Shown here: positions 6,305-13,204 of the stretch, piece after piece
Layout: each line of letters opens with the position of its first letter
How positions within the stretch are numbered: position 1 is the first letter of the stretch
Source: a virus
Reading direction: 5' to 3' (one strand)
DNA length: 37,469 bases
Virus record (IMG/VR): IMGVR_UViG_3300005096_000098
Location: 1-37,469 of that record
Program-made: the position numbers and the translations under genes
Notes under the pieces: generated by a model
What the model saw: only the letters and a program-made list of their open reading frames with translations
What the model was told of the DNA's origin: nothing
Database searches by the model: none

Positions 6305-6426
6305 TAACAAAACGTGAATCATGGGATTCAATGGACGAGAAAACACAATCCTTTGTTAGAGCAATGGCAAAGGAAGGGCTGACTGTTCGGGCAATTAAAA
6401 CAAAGAGTGGGATTTGGAGAAAATGA
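6283..6426 (+). CDS. 47-aa basic HTH-like protein
   Basis: ATG at 6283 and TGA at 6424-6426, overlapping the next start. Strongly basic. The second half (FVRAMAKEGLTVRAIKTKSG) looks like a short helix-turn-helix. No ribosome site stands out, and the first codons lie in the decayed repeat. Moderate evidence only. Confidence 0.45.
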   Translation: MKSKTLRLTKRESWDSMDEKTQSFVRAMAKEGLTVRAIKTKSGIWRK

Positions 6427-6626
6427 TGCAACCAGAGCAGTTTTTAAGATCACAATTCCTGTCTCAGCTAAATAGCAATAAAAAGCTATCAAAGCAGACG
6501 GTCACATTTAAGCGGCAAGCGGAAGAATATACCGTAACCCTGTGGAAACAATCTATACATCGCGCTGATGAGGCGATCAGGCAGGGCATGGCTCATGCCA
6601 AGCTTGCGATGAATAAGAAGAAATAA
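6423..6626 (+). CDS. Hypothetical basic protein, 67 aa
   Basis: Two ATG codons at 6423 and 6426 follow TTGGAGAAA, which acts as ribosome site. The product is 66-67 residues, helical and Lys/Arg-rich, with no membrane segment. It overlaps the preceding stop by ATGA. No family recognised. Confidence 0.55.
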   Translation: MMQPEQFLRSQFLSQLNSNKKLSKQTVTFKRQAEEYTVTLWKQSIHRADEAIRQGMAHAKLAMNKKK

Positions 6627-6666
6627 CAAACAAGTTTAGCGAGGGCGTACGGGTGATAAATAAAGC

Positions 6667-6695
6667 TTGACATTAGACATGTCTTGTGTTATACT
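6667..6695 (+). promoter_or_regulatory. Near-consensus internal early promoter with palindrome
   Basis: TTGACA (6667-6672), exactly 17 bases, then TATACT (6690-6695), with TG at the extended -10 position. The spacer holds the perfect 10-base palindrome AGACATGTCT (6675-6684), a probable operator. A promoter this strong inside an operon suggests that the following gene(s) need separate, repressible expression. Confidence 0.85.
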
Positions 6696-6718
6696 GTTGT
6701 TAGAGATAGGAGAAAGCC

Positions 6719-6958
6719 ATGAGCAAAACAATACAAGACTACATTGACAATAACCCTGATAAATTTGAAAGCTGGCACAGTGAAAATCATAATGAGCGTG
6801 GACTAGATTACTGGGTTTATTGCAAAGAACCATATTTTTATCCTTCAAAGGAAGGTCAGATTATTCACGAGGACACAGTAAAAGAAACGATGCAGGCCAT
6901 GAGACAGGTTGAAAAAGGATGGTTTGATGGATACTCATGGACAAATAGACATGAGTAA
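6719..6958 (+). CDS. Hypothetical protein from the strong internal promoter
   Basis: A 79-residue acidic, aromatic-rich soluble protein (14 Trp/Tyr/Phe). AGGAGA is 8 bases before the ATG. It is the first gene after the near-consensus promoter at 6667, so it is likely made early and in quantity. It then overlaps the RHH-like gene by eight bases. No family recognised. It could be a host-takeover or anti-defence protein, judged only from context. Confidence 0.65.
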   Translation: MSKTIQDYIDNNPDKFESWHSENHNERGLDYWVYCKEPYFYPSKEGQIIHEDTVKETMQAMRQVEKGWFDGYSWTNRHE

Positions 6959-7088
6959 AACACCAGCAGAGTATAAGCGAGAGCAGCGCAATAAAAAACG
7001 CGCAGATGGGTATGTGCTAAAACAGATATGGGTTAAGCCAAATAAATGGGCTGAGATAAAGCACATGATAGACAAAGCTAACCGCTAA
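6951..7088 (+). CDS. Ribbon-helix-helix-like small regulator
   Basis: A 45-residue basic protein: a disordered basic N-terminus, a beta-strand (GYVLKQIWVKP), then helix KWAEIKHMIDKAN. This is the strand-helix pattern of Arc/MetJ-type regulators, where the strand pairs in a dimer and reads DNA. It lies one gene after a promoter that carries a palindrome in its spacer, so autoregulation is a reasonable guess. ATGAGTAA overlap upstream, TAATG overlap downstream. Confidence 0.65.
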   Translation: MSKTPAEYKREQRNKKRADGYVLKQIWVKPNKWAEIKHMIDKANR

Positions 7089-7555
7089 TGAAATTCAACT
7101 GCAAAGTAACCCCTGACTTCGCGCTAGTTCCTGTAGACGATGAGGGAATAAAATACCTCTATCGTAGGAATGAAGGAGACATTATCAGTTGCGAAGTTAA
7201 GCAGGAAAGGAATTATCCGTTTTTAAAGAAAGCTATGGCATTGGTTAAAGTTGTACACGAATCACTGCCAGAGCCTGAGATGGTTGAGCATAAAGGCAAG
7301 ATGATACAGCCGATACGGACATTTGACGACACACGGAAGTACCTGACGATATTAGCTGGTGAATACGATATTATCGGATTGCCAAGCGGAAAGGTCAGAG
7401 CAGAGGCTAGGTCATGGAGTTTCGGCAAGATGACAAGTGATGAATTTAATACTTTCTACTCGAACCTGATTGACGCTTGCCTGAAAGCACTGCCGCGCAC
7501 ATGGTCTGCTGATGAACTTGAGCGGGTTGCAGGGCGAGTGGTTGAATTTGTTTAA
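7088..7555 (+). CDS. DUF1367 family protein
   Basis: A 155-residue protein of the phage DUF1367 family, found in the recombination/nin regions of lambdoid phages. Recognisable parts are the N-terminal LVPVDDEGIKYLYRRNEGD, a middle FDDTRKYLTILAGEYD, and a C-terminal ARSWSFGKMTSDEFNTFYS. Function is unknown but the context links it to DNA metabolism. It has full length for the family and TAATG coupling to the RHH-like gene. Confidence 0.8.
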   Translation: MKFNCKVTPDFALVPVDDEGIKYLYRRNEGDIISCEVKQERNYPFLKKAMALVKVVHESLPEPEMVEHKGKMIQPIRTFDDTRKYLTILAGEYDIIGLPSGKVRAEARSWSFGKMTSDEFNTFYSNLIDACLKALPRTWSADELERVAGRVVEFV

Positions 7556-7569
7556 ACAGTGAGGATAAA

Positions 7570-7917
7570 ATGATAATCGAAGAATTTATGAAACATAGCG
7601 AACAGATGAGCAAACTTGGCAAGTATCACTTTAGCGTTGCACGGCTTGTTGAATTGAGTAAAGATTTTAAGGTGATGAATATACCATTAGACCATTTGAA
7701 TGTTTATAACAGATACAGTGACTTAACGCTTCGAGATATGGCTATGCACATGAACGCGGTTAATAACTCAGACCTTTCATACCCGATAATTCTCGATGAA
7801 GACGGTGAGATAATGGACGGGAGGCACAGAATAATAAAAGCCATGATAACCGGCGAGAAATCAATCAAGGCTGTCAGATTCGACAAAAATCCAGAACCAT
7901 GCAAGGTTGACGACTGA
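7570..7917 (+). CDS. ParB/Srx-like nuclease-domain protein
   Basis: A 115-residue protein. The second half has YPIILDEDGEIMDGRHRIIKA, the ParB/sulfiredoxin N-terminal signature with the GRHR loop that in this superfamily binds nucleotide triphosphates. There is no helix-turn-helix domain, so it is not a partition protein. Similar stand-alone domains occur in phages as nucleases or CTPase-like modulators. It is preceded by GTGAGGATAAA and followed by an ATGT start overlapping its stop. Confidence 0.75.
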   Translation: MIIEEFMKHSEQMSKLGKYHFSVARLVELSKDFKVMNIPLDHLNVYNRYSDLTLRDMAMHMNAVNNSDLSYPIILDEDGEIMDGRHRIIKAMITGEKSIKAVRFDKNPEPCKVDD

Positions 7918-8072
7918 TGTCATACAAACGATACAATCTTTGCCCGCACTGCCTAAAAGTTCATGTATTCAGGTCGCTAAGAAATGATCTCGATGAATTG
8001 CAGCGAAAGCAAACAGAGAAGTGCCGGATGAAGAAGCAGAGCAGCGAAATTACTTTAACAACAAGAGGATAG
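7917..8072 (+). CDS. Small zinc-ribbon-like protein, 51 aa
   Basis: Overlaps the ParB-like gene by TGATG. CPHC occurs at residues 9-12 and a further Cys at about 36, with many Lys/Arg. It may bind one zinc with partner residues. No family recognised. Confidence 0.55.
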   Translation: MSYKRYNLCPHCLKVHVFRSLRNDLDELQRKQTEKCRMKKQSSEITLTTRG

Positions 8073-8076
8073 AAAG

Positions 8077-8379
8077 ATGAGTTTAGATGATTTTGGAAGC
8101 AAGTCTGGGGACACAGTAAAGGTTGGGTGCGCAGCACCAGCACCAGATAAAGCAAGAGAGCTACACAACGCTATCGGTAGAATCGACGAGGTTATTGAGC
8201 GCCTTAGTGGGCTTTGTGAAAGAATCGCTACGGGAGGCGGAGACCGTAAGGTCAATGAAGACATCGCTATAGACCCGCACACGTTCGCAAACCTGATGAG
8301 CAATGGTTCAAACGAGATAGATAAAAAGTGCGCTGTGATGCTCGAAAAGATTACAGAGATTGAAAACACGATATTTTAA
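8077..8379 (+). CDS. Hypothetical protein, 100 aa
   Basis: AAGAGG and GAAAG before the ATG. The product has an Ala/Pro-rich start, then two long amphipathic helices (about residues 25-50 and 75-98), probably a coiled coil. No membrane segment or catalytic motif. Role unknown. Confidence 0.6.
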   Translation: MSLDDFGSKSGDTVKVGCAAPAPDKARELHNAIGRIDEVIERLSGLCERIATGGGDRKVNEDIAIDPHTFANLMSNGSNEIDKKCAVMLEKITEIENTIF

Positions 8380-8405
8380 TGCCGATAGCAGAGCAGGGGT
8401 GAGAA

Positions 8406-8597
8406 GTGATATTTCAATTTGGAAATGTAGTGGTAGTTGATGACGACCAAATAGGCGTTATAGTCAAATCATGGGCTAACAATACACATGATGTATATGT
8501 TAGGTCGTATAACTTAGTGCGGGAATACAGCGAGGATGAAATAAAACATTTCGTCTACAGCAAGGAATTAACTGATGACGAAAAAGAATATTATTGA
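8406..8597 (+). CDS. Hypothetical protein with beta-barrel look, GTG start
   Basis: A 63-residue protein. There is no ATG near the beginning; a GTG at 8406 follows GGGGTGAGA, which decides the start. The first 45 residues (FGNVVVVDDDQIGVIVKSW... VYVRSYNLVREYSEDEI) resemble the SH3-like small phage proteins with a GxVV...GVI pattern. Function unknown. Confidence 0.6.
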   Translation: MIFQFGNVVVVDDDQIGVIVKSWANNTHDVYVRSYNLVREYSEDEIKHFVYSKELTDDEKEYY

Positions 8598-8657
8598 CAT
8601 TAACCTCAAATCCCGATGAATAACAGACAGTTTTGATGTGGAGCGCAAGAGGATATT

Positions 8658-8831
8658 ATGAGCGAAATAAAGAAAAAGCTAATAAAGCTAAGGGAAGGGG
8701 AGGTTTATACTGCGTCAGGAGAGGATTACGTGATAACGGAAGGTCACACCATAAGTGATATTATTAGGTATCTTGTCTCTTGTGACAGCAAATCTGGAAT
8801 AATTGAATTAATAGACAATATTGAAGAATGA
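8658..8831 (+). CDS. Hypothetical protein, 57 aa
   Basis: AAGAGG is placed well before the ATG, and the stop overlaps the ninG start (ATGA). Mixed alpha/beta, acidic at the C-terminus. No recognised domain. Its tight coupling suggests co-expression with ninG. Confidence 0.55.
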   Translation: MSEIKKKLIKLREGEVYTASGEDYVITEGHTISDIIRYLVSCDSKSGIIELIDNIEE

Positions 8832-9391
8832 AGCAACCAATATGCAAAGTGTGCAAAGAGCCATTTGAGCGCAAGTATTCATCCATACAGAAAACATGCA
8901 GCATAAAATGCTCAATACAGGACGCTACAGAGAAGCGAGAGCGTAAGGCTGGCGCTGATATGAAACGCCAGCAAAAGGTGCAGAGAGCGGCGCATAGGAG
9001 GCGTAAGGAGGCGTTGCGACCTAAGATTTGGTACGTTAGGCAGGCGCAGGCAGCGTTTAACGCATATATCAGGAAAAGAGACGAGGGGAGCGCCTGCATT
9101 AGCTGTCAGAAGCCACCTAAGAAGATTAACTGCGGTCACTACAAGACAACAAAGGCTCGACCAGATATTCGATTTCATCCGTTTAACGGGAATATCCAAT
9201 GCGAACACTGCAACACATGGAAATCAGGTGCTATTGATCTATATCGACCGAATCTGATTAAGAAGATAGGCGTGGAAAATGTCGAGTGGCTTGAGTCTGA
9301 GCAACCGATGCAGAATTTAACGCAGGATGATTTGATTGAGATAAAGCAATATTACAAATCTCAACTTAAACTACTGATAGATACTGCTTGA
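8828..9391 (+). CDS. ninG: NinG-like recombination protein
   Basis: A 187-residue homologue of lambda NinG (Rap), an endonuclease acting on recombination intermediates. An N-terminal zinc knuckle (CKVCKEPF at about 6-13, then CSIKC) is followed by a long basic helix, then CISCQ, INCGHY, FHPFNGNIQCEHCN, which is the conserved metal-binding and nuclease core of the family. It probably works with RecT in processing recombination junctions. It overlaps the preceding gene by four bases. Confidence 0.88.
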   Translation: MKQPICKVCKEPFERKYSSIQKTCSIKCSIQDATEKRERKAGADMKRQQKVQRAAHRRRKEALRPKIWYVRQAQAAFNAYIRKRDEGSACISCQKPPKKINCGHYKTTKARPDIRFHPFNGNIQCEHCNTWKSGAIDLYRPNLIKKIGVENVEWLESEQPMQNLTQDDLIEIKQYYKSQLKLLIDTA

Positions 9392-9417
9392 CGATGGGTT
9401 GATAGAGATTAAATAAT

Positions 9418-9585
9418 ATGACTACTGAAAGAGAATTAGCGCACCAATTAAGAGCCGCTTGTCGCAGGCTGCATAGATATAACGGAATCGACAAGAAAAG
9501 GACGGATAATGCTATGGATGAGATCGATGAAATTCTAGCAGAATGGGAATATCTTGAAGATAATGATGAGCTGGATAAGGGTTAA
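9418..9585 (+). CDS. Hypothetical acidic helical protein, 55 aa
   Basis: ATG at 9418 with a weak GAGAT site. The sequence is mostly helical, with a basic patch (RRLHRY) and an acidic tail. Its stop abuts the next ATG (TAAATG). No family recognised. Confidence 0.5.
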   Translation: MTTERELAHQLRAACRRLHRYNGIDKKRTDNAMDEIDEILAEWEYLEDNDELDKG

Positions 9586-9693
9586 ATGAAGCTCATCGCC
9601 CTATCCCTACTAACCGCATCAGCCTGGTTCGTGCTTTGGCTGATTAGTCAGATAGGTGGTGTTTGCCGATATATTATGCTGACTTATTGCTGA
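9586..9693 (+). CDS. 35-aa membrane peptide closing the rightward operon
   Basis: Starts directly after the previous stop. One hydrophobic segment (about residues 2-24) with a short tail. It is the last plus-strand gene and overlaps the end of the oppositely oriented Rz1 gene by 10 bases. Size and position resemble small envelope-active peptides, but function is unknown. Confidence 0.4.
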   Translation: MKLIALSLLTASAWFVLWLISQIGGVCRYIMLTYC

Positions 9694-9935
9694 CCACTAC
9701 GTAATTGCTTCATCCGTGCATTGCCTTCACGATTGCTTTCGTAGTTCTTTTCGTGGGCTATCCTGCACTCACGGTTTGTTGCGTCTAAAGCGATGTAATC
9801 AAAAGGGATTTGCTCCGTCAAACTTAAATCCCTCGCCTCTGTTCTCGCGCAACCTGCGCTGAAACTCAATATCAGTGGCATCACCACAATTACAATCAGT
9901 CTGCCCAACCTTGTTTGCCTTATCAATATTTTCAT
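9684..9935 (-). CDS. Rz1-like outer-membrane spanin lipoprotein
   Basis: An 83-residue protein with a basic start, a hydrophobic core and a cysteine in LSFSAGC at about residue 29, a probable lipoprotein cleavage site (position -3 is Ser, not the usual Leu). It starts inside the Rz gene in another frame and runs past its end, the usual overlapped spanin arrangement. It would sit in the outer membrane, bind Rz and fuse the membranes at lysis. An internal start nearer the hydrophobic core is possible. Confidence 0.75.
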   Translation of the reverse strand: MKILIRQTRLGRLIVIVVMPLILSFSAGCARTEARDLSLTEQIPFDYIALDATNRECRIAHEKNYESNREGNARMKQLRSGQQ

Positions 9936-10140
9936 GTAACACCTGTTTGCGAGTTTCTTTATCCTTGCGTATATCTACCATCACCTTTGCGTCCTGTACA
10001 AGCTGAGAAGCCTCTGCCTGCCTGTTCCACACGATATGACCAAACCAGCCCAGCACGATACCGATAATGAAGAATATCAGCGTGATGATGTTTCTGAATG
10101 CCGGCAGCATCCGACCTGAATCATCGGTGAGCTTTATCAT
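9799..10140 (-). CDS. Rz-like inner-membrane spanin
   Basis: A 113-residue protein. One N-terminal transmembrane helix (about residues 16-38) is followed by a periplasmic helical region rich in Lys/Asp/Glu with two cysteines (CNC), where spanins often form dimers. It overlaps the Rz1-like frame, and its start overlaps the stop of the basic protein gene. Family identity rests on topology, size and position in the lysis cluster. Confidence 0.75.
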   Translation of the reverse strand: MIKLTDDSGRMLPAFRNIITLIFFIIGIVLGWFGHIVWNRQAEASQLVQDAKVMVDIRKDKETRKQVLHENIDKANKVGQTDCNCGDATDIEFQRRLRENRGEGFKFDGANPF

Positions 10141-10280
10141 GCGTATTTGGTGCGCTGGTATTTCTTCTTAGGCGGTGACTTCTTCCGTGGCGGTGCTTTC
10201 TTCGGCACTGGTTTGCGGACAATCGGTCTACCCCGCTTATTCGTCTTATTTGCCATCATTGCACTCACTACCTTTTTCAT
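10137..10280 (-). CDS. Lys/Arg/Pro-rich 47-aa protein in lysis cluster
   Basis: The start at 10280 overlaps the preceding stop (ATGA), and the stop overlaps the Rz start the same way. After a short MKKVVSAMMA segment, the rest is almost entirely Lys, Arg and Pro (for example KKAPPRKKSPPKKKYQR). It has no match to known lysis proteins. It could be a cationic membrane- or DNA-binding peptide. The double overlap argues strongly that it is translated. Confidence 0.6.
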   Translation of the reverse strand: MKKVVSAMMANKTNKRGRPIVRKPVPKKAPPRKKSPPKKKYQRTKYA

Positions 10281-10651
10281 TGTCTCGACCTCTGGCTTTC
10301 CTCAATAGAAGATATGCGCTTGTCCTGAACCTTGAATATTGCATCGTGCGCGTCAAGCCTTGTTGAATTCTTTGTAGAGTTTACCATTGATTCTGTACGC
10401 GACCTTGCTGCATCATCTCGTATATCAACAAGCGCGCCATTTATTTCCTTAAACTGATAGATCACTTCGCTGCTGAATTTAGTGAACTCTGCAAGCACGT
10501 GATCTCCAAAGAAAGCTGTCATACCAAACATACTCGTAATAAGAAACATCTTTATCTTATCTGTTGTTCTGCTTGCGATTACTCCTTTCTCAACAATCTC
10601 ATCGGATACCGGCATAGGTTTAGCTGTTTCTGGATAGTCTTTAGGTGCCAC
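10277..10651 (-). CDS. Membrane protein with coiled coil, possible second holin
   Basis: A 124-residue protein. Residues 1-33 are polar, one hydrophobic segment spans about 34-58 (KMFLITSMFGMTAFFG), and the rest is a long charged coiled coil. It lies between endolysin and Rz, overlapping the endolysin end by 11 bases. It could be a single-TM holin, an antiholin partner of the 55-residue protein at 11087, or a membrane-anchored regulator of lysis. Confidence 0.6.
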   Translation of the reverse strand: MAPKDYPETAKPMPVSDEIVEKGVIASRTTDKIKMFLITSMFGMTAFFGDHVLAEFTKFSSEVIYQFKEINGALVDIRDDAARSRTESMVNSTKNSTRLDAHDAIFKVQDKRISSIEESQRSRQ

Positions 10652-11087
10652 GTTTCTTCCTCAGTTGAATATGTGGCATATCCCATCCATACTGTATGCC
10701 ATCAATTAGTTTCTTCTTGCGTGGTTTCCATAATCCGCCCCATTCAAGCTCTATACCGAGTTCTGAGCCAGCTTGAAGGAAGGCAGCGCCTACCATAGCC
10801 AAGTGCTGGTGCTTCCAACTAGCACCGAATACGTAGGCATAGAAGTCAAGCGCGTAGCCGTACTCTTCACCTCCTGGTATCTGGTGGTTGCTCAGGTCGT
10901 TATATCCATCAGCACGAGACTTTCCTGCCTTGAATAGCTCATTCTGCTCTTTATCGGTACGCACTCCTGATAGCTGACCGTGACCGAAATCAACCGTGGT
11001 TATCTGTATCGCTCTATCTGAAACACGGATAAGGTCAGGATGTACGCCTTCACGGTTTTTGATGGATGACTTGCTGAGAGAGAACAT
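10641..11087 (-). CDS. M15-family peptidase endolysin
   Basis: A 148-residue L-Ala-D-Glu-type peptidase that cuts peptidoglycan cross-bridges. It has the M15 layout: VHPDL near residue 15, GVRT at about 41, zinc ligand His68 in SNHQ, Asp81 in GYALDFY, WGGLW at about 116, and final ligand His139 in MPHIQL. No signal peptide, so release needs a holin. It overlaps the 55-residue holin candidate upstream by one base (TAATG). Confidence 0.88.
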   Translation of the reverse strand: MFSLSKSSIKNREGVHPDLIRVSDRAIQITTVDFGHGQLSGVRTDKEQNELFKAGKSRADGYNDLSNHQIPGGEEYGYALDFYAYVFGASWKHQHLAMVGAAFLQAGSELGIELEWGGLWKPRKKKLIDGIQYGWDMPHIQLRKKRGT

Positions 11088-11254
11088 TACTTGCCCTTTC
11101 CGTCTACATAGCCCTGCGAAGCGTTGTAAGCCACGCCAACACCAGTGAATACGCCAGCGACTTCCGGAGTCATAACCTTCAGCACGGCAAGCACAGTCGT
11201 TGCCATCAGTATAAATGCTGTTACGCCTAGTTTTCTGCTCATAAATTTACCCAT
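11087..11254 (-). CDS. Small holin candidate
   Basis: A 55-residue protein. A basic N-terminus (GKFMSRK) is followed by a hydrophobic segment (about residues 9-26) and a second Gly/Ala/Val-rich segment (about 29-44), then a polar tail. It lies directly before the endolysin and shares a base with it. Small size, one or two TM helices and coupling to the endolysin make it the best holin candidate. An AGAAAGG site precedes the ATG. Confidence 0.65.
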   Translation of the reverse strand: MGKFMSRKLGVTAFILMATTVLAVLKVMTPEVAGVFTGVGVAYNASQGYVDGKGK

Positions 11255-11300
11255 GATCTTACCTTTCTTATAATTTTACGCCAAAACGCCATTAGCCATC

Positions 11301-11678
11301 CTATGAATCCTCCAACCACGTACCCGCCGCTGGTGGCTTTACCCGTTTAACTGTATGCACCTTCTCGGCTGAGTATTTTGATTCTCTTGAATCAGTATCG
11401 ACAACCGTAAATACATAAAAATAATCACCATCAGCCAAAGCCGTATTATCAATAACTTTCTGACATACGTTGTTGGGCTGCATCGGTAACGTATAACTGC
11501 CTGTTGCAGTACCAGAATAGAACCGAACCTCTGCTATTTCATCCAATGCCAAAGCCGTACCGTCTTCACGTTCGATAGGCATGGCACAGTTGATAGTGGT
11601 GACGGGGGTTATGTCAGGATCAACCGCATAAGCACTGGTTGAGATTAGGAGAAGCAATGTTAAGAGTAGTTTTTTCAT
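11301..11678 (-). CDS. Secreted fibronectin-like domain protein
   Basis: A 125-residue protein with a clear signal peptide (MKKLLLTLLLLISTSAYA, cut after about residue 18) and a single beta-sandwich resembling a fibronectin type III domain (EIAEVRFYSG..., DGDYFYVFTVVDTD). Two cysteines could form a disulfide. It overlaps the phosphoesterase gene by four bases. Export of a lone such domain by a phage is unusual; it may decorate the virion after lysis or act in the periplasm. Confidence 0.65.
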   Translation of the reverse strand: MKKLLLTLLLLISTSAYAVDPDITPVTTINCAMPIEREDGTALALDEIAEVRFYSGTATGSYTLPMQPNNVCQKVIDNTALADGDYFYVFTVVDTDSRESKYSAEKVHTVKRVKPPAAGTWLEDS

Positions 11679-13204
11679 TCATCTGCACCATCTATGGTTA
11701 TTCCAACATCAGGAGAATAATCTGTTCTTAAAACGTTACTGCCGGGGTAAATTCTGCCATGCCAATGCGTTCTACCACCGTCAGCAATCATGCGCAATTC
11801 GATGTATTCTTTGCCTACGACATGCCCCTCAACGAGATAATGCCACTTACCATCATCATCAAAAAAGCGCATTACAGACATTTTATTTATAGCTGTATTT
11901 ATATTATTACCCGATGGAGACGCTCTCATTTGTAGATGCTCATTGGTTTCATCATATAAAACAGCCCCTCTGTGAGCATCACCCGATATAGTTGCGCATC
12001 CACCTTTAACAGCCCATCCTGCTGAGTTAGCGTTGCCGCCATCTTTCAGATAAGCCAACAACCTAGCTTGATCTGTGTCATACATCTGCCAAGCATCTTG
12101 TGTGCCGATAGTCTCTTTCGACACCAAGTATATTTTAAAGGTCGATGTACTATTTTTGATAACACTCTCTAGCCATGTGAACTGTGTGTCACCTAATATA
12201 CGTTTAGTAGCATCGCTATCTAATTTCCCATCTCGATCAGTTGTATATGGGTCAACAAGATTCTGTGTCGGAGTATCTCTAAAGGCGCAATTCTCCAGAA
12301 CAATGAAATGGACATCTGCAATAACAAAGTCATAGTATAACCGCTCTGCTTTAGTCAACGGATAAGCTAATTGTGTCCTGCTATTTACATCAGGGCTTTC
12401 AGGATTACCCTTAGCATAGGCACGATATGTATCAATGCCAAACTGCCACTGCTTGTCAACGTCTGCCTGATTTGCACAAAATACACCGGCAGCATTTGTC
12501 CCGCCTGTTGGGATATGCCCCCGTGAGTAATTTAATCCGCCATACACTTGTCCAGATTCATACTGCCTGCCTGCATTTCTTCCAGGGTCATTACCCGGCC
12601 ATGTATGGTCGTCGGTTGACTGTATATAAGGCGTATTCTGTATAGATGTTTCGAAGCCTTTTGTTTTCCAGTACATGCGGTATTTTGAATAGTATGACTC
12701 TTTCCATTCTGTATCTGTAATAGCTGAAAAAGACTTTCCGAGCGCCTTATCTAACCAACTTATTGAGCGGACAGTTTCACCATTCCATGTATCCACGCCT
12801 GGGTCTGATGTATTGATACCACCAGACGGCTGGTCACAATATATCTGGTCGCCGATAATAGATAAAAAGGCGGGGTCTGTATCCTTAATATACTGCTCAA
12901 ACTGAAATGGGAGTTTATACCCCAAACAACTACCAACAACGAAGCTCCACGTATCGCCTGATACCGGTGCTGTTTTTGCTATCCCGCTGACCGTATTAGT
13001 TTGTGTTAATGAGAAAGGGTATTTACTGTTAGCACTTAGCCCCGTTACATCAAAAACGATATTGCCATCATCTACAGCCGTATCAGGCGTTATTGCCTCA
13101 CCAGTTAATGACAGGGTAACAACATCATTAGAATCACACCTAGCGCAAATACGCACGGCTGACGATGAATCTTCATGTAATCCTAACCACCAGTGCGTTA
13201 TCAT
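11675..13204 (-). CDS. PhoD-type metallophosphoesterase, probable tail-associated enzyme
   Basis: A 509-residue protein. Residues 1-85 form a beta-sandwich like the PhoD N-terminal domain. The catalytic part has the family metal motifs in order: GSC at 91, GDQIY at 118-122, DDH at 198-200, LGDTQFTWL at 337-345 and SGDAHRG at 407-413. PhoD enzymes hydrolyse phosphate mono- or diesters, including teichoic acids. No signal peptide is present. It overlaps the lectin-like gene upstream, so it is probably assembled on the tail and may cut phosphodiester-linked surface polysaccharide. Substrate is inference. Confidence 0.82.
   Translation of the reverse strand: MITHWWLGLHEDSSSAVRICARCDSNDVVTLSLTGEAITPDTAVDDGNIVFDVTGLSANSKYPFSLTQTNTVSGIAKTAPVSGDTWSFVVGSCLGYKLPFQFEQYIKDTDPAFLSIIGDQIYCDQPSGGINTSDPGVDTWNGETVRSISWLDKALGKSFSAITDTEWKESYYSKYRMYWKTKGFETSIQNTPYIQSTDDHTWPGNDPGRNAGRQYESGQVYGGLNYSRGHIPTGGTNAAGVFCANQADVDKQWQFGIDTYRAYAKGNPESPDVNSRTQLAYPLTKAERLYYDFVIADVHFIVLENCAFRDTPTQNLVDPYTTDRDGKLDSDATKRILGDTQFTWLESVIKNSTSTFKIYLVSKETIGTQDAWQMYDTDQARLLAYLKDGGNANSAGWAVKGGCATISGDAHRGAVLYDETNEHLQMRASPSGNNINTAINKMSVMRFFDDDGKWHYLVEGHVVGKEYIELRMIADGGRTHWHGRIYPGSNVLRTDYSPDVGITIDGADE

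Noticed and set aside
7570-7917. A plasmid-type partition gene (phage-plasmid)
   Set aside because: Only the ParB/Srx nucleotide-binding fold is present. There is no HTH, no ParA and no visible centromere repeats.
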